A stretch of 8,682 bases of DNA from the NCBI GenBank assembly GCA_934512155.1, contig CAKSWS010000047.1, positions 1-8,682 on the forward strand, in the 5' to 3' direction. The translations under genes were made by a program, and so were the position numbers. Each line of letters begins with the position of its first letter. Position 1 is the stretch's first letter. The stretch is from an uncultured Eubacterium sp. (GTDB lineage Bacteria; Bacillota; Clostridia; Oscillospirales; Acutalibacteraceae). Below are positions 1 through 5,989 of the stretch, in pieces. The notes under the pieces are model-generated. The model saw nothing but the letters and a program-made list of their open reading frames with translations, was not told the DNA's origin and searched no databases.

Positions 1-539
1 GGGTTCGTTTAGGAAATGCTGCAGGTGATTACGATAAAGTTGAGTTGTATCTTGACGATACAGCATCAATTACCGTTCCTGAAATAAAATCGAGAGTTCG
101 CAGATTAAAAAATGTTGATATTATCATTATTGACTATTTAGGATTAATTCAGTCTGCTACAAGAAAAGAAAACAGAGTTCAGGAAGTTTCGGAAATCACC
201 AGAAACTTAAAAATGCTTGCAAAAGATTTAAATATACCGGTTGTTTGCTGCGCACAGCTTTCTCGTGGTACAGAAGGCAGAGGAAAAAGTCATAAACCAC
301 AGCTTTCAGATCTTCGTGAATCAGGTTCTATTGAACAGGATGCCGATATTGTTATGTTCCTTTATCGTGAGGACTACTATAGAAATGAAGCAGATGAAGA
401 TAAACAGGACGAAATTGATGCGAATTTAACAGAACTTATTGTTGCTAAAAACAGGCACGGTGCAGTAGGTACAATCGAAATGACATTTGATAAAGAGTTT
501 ACCAGATTCAAGAGCATTGAAAAGAAATATGAAGAATAA
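1..539 (+). CDS. dnaB: Replicative DNA helicase DnaB, C-terminal part (5' truncated by window edge)
   Basis: This is the end of the hexameric replicative helicase, which unwinds DNA at the fork using ATP and recruits primase. The reading frame runs from base 3 with no start, so about 178 residues of a protein usually near 440-450 aa are visible; the N-terminal domain and Walker A lie upstream of the window. What is seen is the second half of the RecA-like motor: the Walker B strand (DIIIIDYLGLI), the QLSRGTEGR motif, the family block SDLRESGSIEQDADIVMFLY, and the closing KNRHGAVGTIEMTF segment that supplies basic residues to the neighbouring subunit's ATP site. Most relatives have DYLQL where this one has DYLGL. 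The last 11 bases overlap tilS, so the two are probably translationally coupled. Identification is secure from these motifs. Confidence 0.96.
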   Translation, partial: VRLGNAAGDYDKVELYLDDTASITVPEIKSRVRRLKNVDIIIIDYLGLIQSATRKENRVQEVSEITRNLKMLAKDLNIPVVCCAQLSRGTEGRGKSHKPQLSDLRESGSIEQDADIVMFLYREDYYRNEADEDKQDEIDANLTELIVAKNRHGAVGTIEMTFDKEFTRFKSIEKKYEE

Positions 540-1845
540 AATTAATGAATTTGTAAATAAACACAATCTTATTAAAGATAATGATTGTATTTTAATTGCT
601 TTTTCCGGCGGTGCAGATTCTGTTTTTCTTTCCGAATACCTTTTAAGCATAAGAGATGAAAAAAAACTGACTTTAAAAATTGCACACGTTGAACATGGAA
701 TAAGAGGCGATGATAGCCTGCATGACTGCGAATTTTCAAAAAATTTTGCAAAACGTAATAATATAGAGTTTTTTGAATTGCACATTAACGCTATTGAAGA
801 AGCTAAAAAAGCAGGTTTTGGTGTTGAAGAATACAGCAGAATTAAAAGATATGAATTTTTTAATTCTATTTGTTGCGATAAAATTGCCACAGCACATAAT
901 TTAACAGATAATGTTGAAACTTTTTTATTTCGATGTGCACGTGGAACATCTTTAAACGGTTTGTGTTCTATTCCGATAAAAAGAGGAAAAATTATAAGAC
1001 CTTTACTTTGTGTTTCATCATCGGAAATCAGAAATTTTTTAAGCGACAAAGGTTTAGATTATTGTATTGATAACACAAACAATCATAACGATTATTCAAG
1101 AAACAGAATAAGAAATTCTGTTTTACCTGAATTTCAAAAAATTAATTCGGAATATGAAAAAAATATTGCCCGCTTAATTAATTCTTTAAATGAAGATAAT
1201 TCTTTCATCAATGCACAGGTTGATGATGTTTATTTAAGTGTAAAAAATAAAAATGGTATTGATATAAATAAAATCTCTCAACTTGATTTATCCGTTCAAA
1301 AGCGAATTTTAATTAAACTTGCTTCTGAAAAAAATATTAATTTAGATGAAATCCATTTAAATTTGTTAATAAATTTGTTGTATAACAACGGAAAATGCCA
1401 ATTAAAAGGCGATTTGTTTGCAATTTCATCTGCCGGCTTTTTAAGAATTATTGATTTTAATTGCAATAACAACGTTCCATCTCAATTAATTGTTAATAAA
1501 ACGGTGTTGCCTTTTAACGAATTTTTAAATAAATGTGAATTGTTAAATAAAAAGTTTGATTTTTATTGCGACTGTGATAAAATAAGTGGAAAAGTTTTTG
1601 TAAGATACAGAAAAAGCGGTGATTATATTACTCCTGCTAAAAGAAATTGCAAAAAAACTTTAAAAAAACTATATAATGAATATCATATACCTGTTGAATT
1701 GCGAAATAAAATACCTGTTATATGTGATAATGTTGGTGTTATAGGCATATATGGCTATTGTGTTGATGCACGTGTTGCCTGCGATAATTCAACTCGTGAA
1801 GTATTATTATTGGAAATTCCCGGTTTTACGGAGGAAAATATTTAA
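529..1845 (+). CDS. tilS: tRNA(Ile)-lysidine synthetase TilS
   Basis: TilS uses ATP and lysine to convert C34 of the CAU-anticodon tRNA(Ile) to lysidine, so the tRNA reads AUA and is charged with isoleucine. The window uses ATA codons often, consistent with need for this enzyme. The 438-residue product has the N-type ATP pyrophosphatase loop SGGADS (residues 26-31), AHVEHGIRG (52-60), the ARxxRY-like segment [11 protein letters not shown] (101-111), [11 protein letters not shown] (121-131), and the RPLL and [10 protein letters not shown] stretches near 157-200. A TilS C-terminal domain follows at about 355-415 ([25 protein letters not shown]). Length is typical. The ATG at 529 is chosen because it is the last in-frame start before conserved sequence. 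It lies inside dnaB with only a weak purine stretch upstream, so translation probably depends on coupling. The protein has 17 cysteines, and the gene looks more A/T-rich than its neighbours. Confidence 0.95.
   Translation: MKNKINEFVNKHNLIKDNDCILIAFSGGADSVFLSEYLLSIRDEKKLTLKIAHVEHGIRGDDSLHDCEFSKNFAKRNNIEFFELHINAIEEAKKAGFGVEEYSRIKRYEFFNSICCDKIATAHNLTDNVETFLFRCARGTSLNGLCSIPIKRGKIIRPLLCVSSSEIRNFLSDKGLDYCIDNTNNHNDYSRNRIRNSVLPEFQKINSEYEKNIARLINSLNEDNSFINAQVDDVYLSVKNKNGIDINKISQLDLSVQKRILIKLASEKNINLDEIHLNLLINLLYNNGKCQLKGDLFAISSAGFLRIIDFNCNNNVPSQLIVNKTVLPFNEFLNKCELLNKKFDFYCDCDKISGKVFVRYRKSGDYITPAKRNCKKTLKKLYNEYHIPVELRNKIPVICDNVGVIGIYGYCVDARVACDNSTREVLLLEIPGFTEENI
1830..1834 (+). promoter_or_regulatory. 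Ribosome binding site of ftsH, inside the tilS 3' end
   Basis: GGAGG lies 10 bases before the ATG at 1845, within the last codons of tilS. It supports ATG 1845 as the start, rather than the second in-frame ATG three codons later. Confidence 0.85.
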
Positions 1846-3875
1846 TGAAAAATATGGCTAAAAATTGGAAAACAATAGTAATTTATTTGTTAATTCCTAT
1901 TGTGCTTGTCAGTTTTGCATTCTATTTTGCAAGCATACAAAACAAAACAGAATTAACATACAGTCAAGTAGTTAATTTATTTAAAACTGATCAGGTTACC
2001 GAGTATAATTTGGATTTAACATCAGGTTCTCTTACTTATAAAACCAAAGATAAGCCTGATGAAACTCAAAAATATTCTGTTCCAAGCGTTACTTATTTTG
2101 TTGATGATATCAGAGACAGTGTAAATGAGTATAATGATGAAAATCCTGACAATCAAATTTCGTATAATTACACGGCAAGCAGTTCAAAAAATTGGATTTT
2201 AAGTTTATTACCTACTTTGTTGCTTGTAGTTATTATTTCAATATTGTCGTATTATTTCATTAAAAAAATGGGCGACACCATGAATAGTGAAAGCAACAGA
2301 ACACTTGGATTCGGAAAGATTAAGGCTAAAACACTTGAAGATGCTTCTGCTAAAGGAATAACATTTAAGGACGTTGCCGGGTGTGATGAAGAAAAATCCG
2401 AATTAGAAGAACTTGTTGAATTTTTGAAAAATCCTAAAAAATTTACCGAATTAGGTGCACGTATTCCTAAGGGCGTTCTTCTTGTAGGCCCTCCGGGTAC
2501 AGGTAAAACACTTCTTGCAAAAGCAGTTGCAGGTGAAGCCGGTGCTCCGTTTCTTTCAATTTCAGGTTCTGACTTTGTTGAAATGTATGTCGGCGTAGGT
2601 GCTTCCCGCGTAAGAGACCTTTTTTCTCAGGCTATTAAAAAAAGTCCTGCTATTGTTTTTATTGATGAAATCGATGCAGTTGGCAGGCACAGAGGCGCAG
2701 GCACAGGTGGCGGAAATGATGAAAGAGAACAAACGCTTAACCAATTGCTTGTTGAGATGGATGGTTTTGGAACAAACAGCGGTGTAATCGTTATTGCAGC
2801 TACTAACAGACCCGATGTACTTGACCCTGCTCTTTTACGTCCCGGCAGATTTGACAGACAAATTACCGTTAACAGACCTGATGCTCAGGGAAGGGAAGAT
2901 ATATTAAAGGTACACTCAAGAAATAAACCTCTTGCACCCGATGTTAATCTTAAAGAAATTGCAAAAGATACAATGGGATTTACAGGTGCTGATCTTGAAA
3001 ATCTTATGAACGAGGCAGCATTGCTTGCTGCTAAAAGGCATAAGAAGGCAATTTCAAACGCAGAAATTTTTGACGCTACTTCAAGAGTTGAAATGGGCGT
3101 TGAAAAGAAATCTCATAAATATTCCGAAAGGTCATTGAAACTTACTGCATATCACGAAGCAGGTCACGCCGTAACTTCATATTACGTTGAAGGTCATGAC
3201 CCTGTTAAAGAAATCTCTATTGTACCACGTGGTATGGGAGCCGGCGGTTATACTTGGTATACTCCTCAGGAAGAAAATTATAATTCTAAACAAGAAATGC
3301 TTAATGATTTGAACTCTCTTCTTGGCGGTCGTGTTGCCGAAGCATTGGCTCTTAAAGATATTTCAACAGGTGCTTCAAATGATTTGCAGCGTGCGTCAAA
3401 AATTTGTCGTGATATGGTTGCAAAATACGGCATGAGCGACAGTGTTGGTCCTGTGGTTTACAGTGATGAAAATGACGAAGTATTTTTAGGTAAAGATTAT
3501 GGTCATGTAAATAACTACAGTGAGGTAACTTCTGCTAAAATTGATGCTGAAATTGAAAAAATGATGCGTAAAGCTTATGCAGATACAGAAAGTATTCTCA
3601 AAGAGCACTATGATAAACTTGTTCTTATTGCCGAAACACTTATTAAGAATGAAAAAATTTCAGGCGTAGAATTTGAATCTTTAATGAAAACAGGTTTATT
3701 GCCTGTTGAAAATGAAGTAGTTGTTGATGAAACTACAACTTCAAATACAGATGAAATCGATAATGTTGAAGAAACATCTGAAAATAGTGAGAATCTATCT
3801 TCTGAAATCAAATCAGAAGAAAACACAAGCAGTGTTTCTAACGAAACAAATAATGATGATTCGTCTAAAACTTAA
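1845..3875 (+). CDS. ftsH: ATP-dependent membrane zinc metalloprotease FtsH
   Basis: FtsH is a hexameric, inner-membrane AAA+ protease that extracts and degrades membrane and soluble proteins. The 676-residue product has transmembrane segments at about 11-29 and 117-139 flanking a roughly 87-residue extracytoplasmic domain. The AAA module follows: Walker A GPPGTGKT (215-222), pore loop MYVG (247-250, Tyr where E. coli has Phe), Walker B VFIDEID (271-277), and a second region of homology with arginine fingers R332 and R335 in RPGRFDR. The M41 peptidase has the HEAGH zinc motif (437-441, Glu438 catalytic), with third ligand Asp513 in STGASND. The last ~55 residues are a low-complexity Ser/Thr/Asn/Asp/Glu tail, variable in this family. 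The ATG overlaps the tilS stop by one base (TAATG), implying coupled translation. A terminator follows. All catalytic residues are intact. Confidence 0.98.
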   Translation: MKNMAKNWKTIVIYLLIPIVLVSFAFYFASIQNKTELTYSQVVNLFKTDQVTEYNLDLTSGSLTYKTKDKPDETQKYSVPSVTYFVDDIRDSVNEYNDENPDNQISYNYTASSSKNWILSLLPTLLLVVIISILSYYFIKKMGDTMNSESNRTLGFGKIKAKTLEDASAKGITFKDVAGCDEEKSELEELVEFLKNPKKFTELGARIPKGVLLVGPPGTGKTLLAKAVAGEAGAPFLSISGSDFVEMYVGVGASRVRDLFSQAIKKSPAIVFIDEIDAVGRHRGAGTGGGNDEREQTLNQLLVEMDGFGTNSGVIVIAATNRPDVLDPALLRPGRFDRQITVNRPDAQGREDILKVHSRNKPLAPDVNLKEIAKDTMGFTGADLENLMNEAALLAAKRHKKAISNAEIFDATSRVEMGVEKKSHKYSERSLKLTAYHEAGHAVTSYYVEGHDPVKEISIVPRGMGAGGYTWYTPQEENYNSKQEMLNDLNSLLGGRVAEALALKDISTGASNDLQRASKICRDMVAKYGMSDSVGPVVYSDENDEVFLGKDYGHVNNYSEVTSAKIDAEIEKMMRKAYADTESILKEHYDKLVLIAETLIKNEKISGVEFESLMKTGLLPVENEVVVDETTTSNTDEIDNVEETSENSENLSSEIKSEENTSSVSNETNNDDSSKT

Positions 3876-3883
3876 TAGGTTAT

Positions 3884-3910
3884 AGGAGCGGTTTTTACTG
3901 CTCCTTTTTC
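3884..3910 (+). terminator. Intrinsic terminator after ftsH
   Basis: AGGAGCGGT (3884-3892) pairs with ACTGCTCCT (3897-3905) around a TTTT loop. This gives a 9-bp stem with one G-U pair, followed by a T-run at 3905-3909. It starts 8 bases after the ftsH stop and ends the dnaB-tilS-ftsH transcript before the topoisomerase promoter. Confidence 0.9.
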
Positions 3911-3916
3911 ATTATA

Positions 3917-3934
3917 TTGTAACAATTATTACAA
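3917..3934. promoter_or_regulatory. Dyad-symmetric element upstream of the topoisomerase promoter
   Basis: The 18-bp sequence TTGTAACAATTATTACAA is symmetric at 8 of 9 base pairs. It ends 4 bases before the -35 hexamer, a common place for an activator or repressor site. It shares TTGTA/TACAA half-sites with the palindrome in the promoter spacer. The binding protein is unknown and AT-rich DNA gives chance dyads, so this is a candidate only. Confidence 0.4.
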
Positions 3935-3938
3935 AATC

Positions 3939-3966
3939 TTGACAAAACTACAATATATTGTATAAT
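3939..3966 (+). promoter_or_regulatory. Consensus sigma-A promoter for the topoisomerase operon
   Basis: A perfect -35 TTGACA (3939-3944) and a perfect -10 TATAAT (3961-3966) are separated by 16 bases, one less than the usual 17. Transcription should start near 3973, leaving a leader of about 25 bases before the start codon. The match predicts strong basal expression unless it is repressed. Confidence 0.88.
3949..3962. promoter_or_regulatory. 14-bp perfect palindrome in the promoter spacer
   Basis: TACAATATATTGTA is perfectly symmetric. It fills most of the spacer and overlaps the first two bases of the -10 box. A protein bound here would block RNA polymerase, so a repressor operator is plausible. 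The half-sites TACAA/TTGTA also occur in the upstream dyad at 3917-3934. The regulator is not identifiable from the sequence. Confidence 0.45.
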
Positions 3967-3988
3967 ATTAAGCTGTATAAATTTATTT

Positions 3989-3994
3989 GGAGGG
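3989..3994 (+). promoter_or_regulatory. Ribosome binding site of the topoisomerase B subunit
   Basis: GGAGGG lies 4 bases before ATG 3999. It rules out the in-frame TTG at 3987, which would sit upstream of its own ribosome binding site. Confidence 0.85.
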
Positions 3995-3998
3995 TAAA

Positions 3999-5975
3999 AT
4001 GGCAAGTAAAAAGCAATACGGCAACGAAAGCATTAAGTCATTAAAAGGTGCAGACCGTGTAAGAAAAAGACCTGCCGTAATCTTCGGTTCGGACGGTATT
4101 GAGGGATGCGAACATTCTATATTTGAAATTATGTCTAACTCTATTGACGAGGCAAGAGAAGGACGTGGAAATAAAATAGTTGTAACAAAATTTGAAGACG
4201 GCTCTGTTGAAGTACAAGACTTTGGTGCTGGCATTCCTGTTGATTATAACCAAGCGGAAAAGGAAGAAAACTGGAAACTTCTTTTTTGCGAAATGTATGC
4301 AGGCGGTAAATATGACAACGGTGCCGATAATTATGAGTTCTCTTTGGGTTTGAACGGTCTTGGACTTTGTGCTACCCAATATGCTTCAGAATATATGGAT
4401 GCGGAAATTCACAGAGATGGATTTTGTTATAAACTTCATTTTGAACATGGAGAAAACATAGGCGGACTTGACAAACAGCCTTATGATAAGAAAGATACAG
4501 GTTCAAGAATTAAATGGAAACCTGATTTAAAAGTTTTTACGGATATTAATGTTCCCATTGAGTATTTTAAAGAAACTATAAAAAGACAAGCAATAGTCAA
4601 TGACGGTGTTCTTTTTATTCTGAAAAATCAGGTTGGATCACGATTTGAAACATTTGAATATCACTATAAAAACGGTATAAAAGATTATGTTGAAGAACTT
4701 GCCGGCGATAATGCATTTACAACTCCACAATATTGGGAATGTGAACGTATAGGCAGAGACCGTGAAGATTTAAAGGATTATAAATTAAAAATTAAAGCTG
4801 CATTATGCTTTTCACAAAAAACACAAATTAAAGAATTTTATCATAACTCAAGTTTTCTTGAACATGGCGGCTCACCGGATAAAGCGTTTAAAAGTGCTTT
4901 TGTCAATGAAATTAATGCTTATCTTAAGGCAAACAATAAATATAATAAAACAGACAGTCAGATTAACGTTCAAGACGTAGAGGATATTTTAATTCTTGTT
5001 ATTTCTTCGTTTTCAACACAAACTTCCTATGAAAACCAAACAAAAAAAGCTATTACTAATAAGTTTATTCAAGAAGCTATGACTGAATTCTTCAGAAAAC
5101 AGTTGGAAGTTTATTTTATTGAAAATAAATTGGAAGCAGATAAAATTGCCGATCAAGTTATTATCAATATGCGAAGCAGAATTAAAGCAGAAAACACAAG
5201 AAAAACTTTAAAGAAAACTCTTCAAACAAAAATGGATATGACAAACAGAGTGCAAAAGTTTGTTGATTGTCGCTCAAAAGATGTTAACGAAAGAGAAATC
5301 TTTATTGTTGAGGGTGATTCGGCTTTAGGTGCATGTAAGCAAGCAAGAGATGCAAATTTCCAAGCAATTATGCCTATTAGAGGTAAAATTTTAAACTGTT
5401 TGAAATGCGAATACGATAAAATATTCAAAAGCGAAATTATTACCGATTTAATTAAGGTTCTTGGTTGCGGTGTTGAAGTTCGCTCAAAGGCTGCAAAAGA
5501 TTTGTCTGCCTTTGATATGAATAATTTAAGATGGAACAAAATTCTTATTTGTACCGATGCTGATGTTGACGGATTTCAAATCAGAACGCTTGTTTTAACA
5601 ATGATTTACCGTTTAATGCCAAAACTTATTGAAGAGGGTAAGGTGTTTATTGACGAATCTCCTCTTTATGAAGTTACCTGCAAAGACCAAACTTATTTTG
5701 CATACAACGAAATAGAGATGGATAAAATCAAAAATGAAATCGGTAATCAAAAGTACACCGTTCAGCGTTCAAAAGGTCTTGGTGAAAACGAAGCTGAAAT
5801 GATGGCTTTAACAACAATGAATCCCGCAACAAGAAGATTAATTAAGGTTACTCCCGATGAAGCAGAAAAAACATCTCAAATGTTTGATTTGTTGCTTGGT
5901 GATAATTTGGACGGCAGAAAGCAATATATTACTGATTACGGCCATTTATATATTGATGCCGCAGATGTAAGTTAA
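3999..5975 (+). CDS. parE: Type IIA DNA topoisomerase B subunit, divergent ParE/GyrB-like
   Basis: This subunit binds ATP, closes the entry gate of a type IIA topoisomerase, and supplies the metal-binding TOPRIM domain for DNA cleavage. The 658-residue product has the full order. GHKL ATPase motifs: EIMSNSIDEA (Glu43 general base, Asn47), QDFGAGIPVD (Asp74), GGK (102-104), GLNGLGLCA (117-125). A transducer domain carries the ATP-sensing QTK loop (347-349). The TOPRIM domain has VEGDSALGACKQARD (Glu438) and TDADVDG (Asp520, Asp522, Asp524). The end has PLYEV and KGLGE. All catalytic residues are present, so it should be active. It differs from typical GyrB/ParE at several conserved sites: DNGRGIP has become DFGAGIP, GLHGVG has become GLNGLG, and EGDSAGG has become EGDSALG. 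Length fits either ParE or GyrB. ParE is preferred because of the A subunit encoded next, with which it should form an A2B2 enzyme. The symbol is a best fit, not certain. Confidence 0.85.
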   Translation: MASKKQYGNESIKSLKGADRVRKRPAVIFGSDGIEGCEHSIFEIMSNSIDEAREGRGNKIVVTKFEDGSVEVQDFGAGIPVDYNQAEKEENWKLLFCEMYAGGKYDNGADNYEFSLGLNGLGLCATQYASEYMDAEIHRDGFCYKLHFEHGENIGGLDKQPYDKKDTGSRIKWKPDLKVFTDINVPIEYFKETIKRQAIVNDGVLFILKNQVGSRFETFEYHYKNGIKDYVEELAGDNAFTTPQYWECERIGRDREDLKDYKLKIKAALCFSQKTQIKEFYHNSSFLEHGGSPDKAFKSAFVNEINAYLKANNKYNKTDSQINVQDVEDILILVISSFSTQTSYENQTKKAITNKFIQEAMTEFFRKQLEVYFIENKLEADKIADQVIINMRSRIKAENTRKTLKKTLQTKMDMTNRVQKFVDCRSKDVNEREIFIVEGDSALGACKQARDANFQAIMPIRGKILNCLKCEYDKIFKSEIITDLIKVLGCGVEVRSKAAKDLSAFDMNNLRWNKILICTDADVDGFQIRTLVLTMIYRLMPKLIEEGKVFIDESPLYEVTCKDQTYFAYNEIEMDKIKNEIGNQKYTVQRSKGLGENEAEMMALTTMNPATRRLIKVTPDEAEKTSQMFDLLLGDNLDGRKQYITDYGHLYIDAADVS

Positions 5976-5980
5976 GGAGG
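5974..5980 (+). promoter_or_regulatory. Strong ribosome binding site that fixes a TTG start
   Basis: AAGGAGG overlaps the stop codon of the B subunit gene and sits 9 bases before TTG 5990. The next in-frame ATG is about 40 codons downstream, at the conserved YAMSVI block, so it would cut off the N-terminal arm. The overlap of stop codon and ribosome binding site suggests coupled, balanced synthesis of the two subunits. Confidence 0.85.
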
Positions 5981-5989
5981 TTTATAAAA

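Noticed and set aside
487..528. An upstream in-frame TTG start for TilS at 487.
   Set aside because: It would add 14 residues encoded inside dnaB with no ribosome binding site and no similarity to TilS N termini. ATG 529 fits the family start.
426..1049. A 207-codon open frame on the minus strand opposite the end of dnaB and start of tilS.
   Set aside because: It is antisense to two genes with clear family motifs, has no recognisable domain or ribosome binding site, and its composition is what A/T-rich coding DNA gives in reverse.
3876..3998. Possible small RNA or riboswitch between ftsH and the topoisomerase operon.
   Set aside because: The 123 bases are accounted for by a terminator, a promoter with dyads, and a short leader of about 25 bases, which is too short for a riboswitch.
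3983..4379. Two overlapping minus-strand open frames opposite the start of the topoisomerase B subunit gene.
   Set aside because: They lie opposite the strongly conserved ATPase domain, have no recognisable product, and one would run into the promoter region of the real gene.
5222..5539. A 105-codon minus-strand open frame opposite the TOPRIM region.
   Set aside because: It is antisense to conserved catalytic motifs, with no family signature or translation signals of its own.
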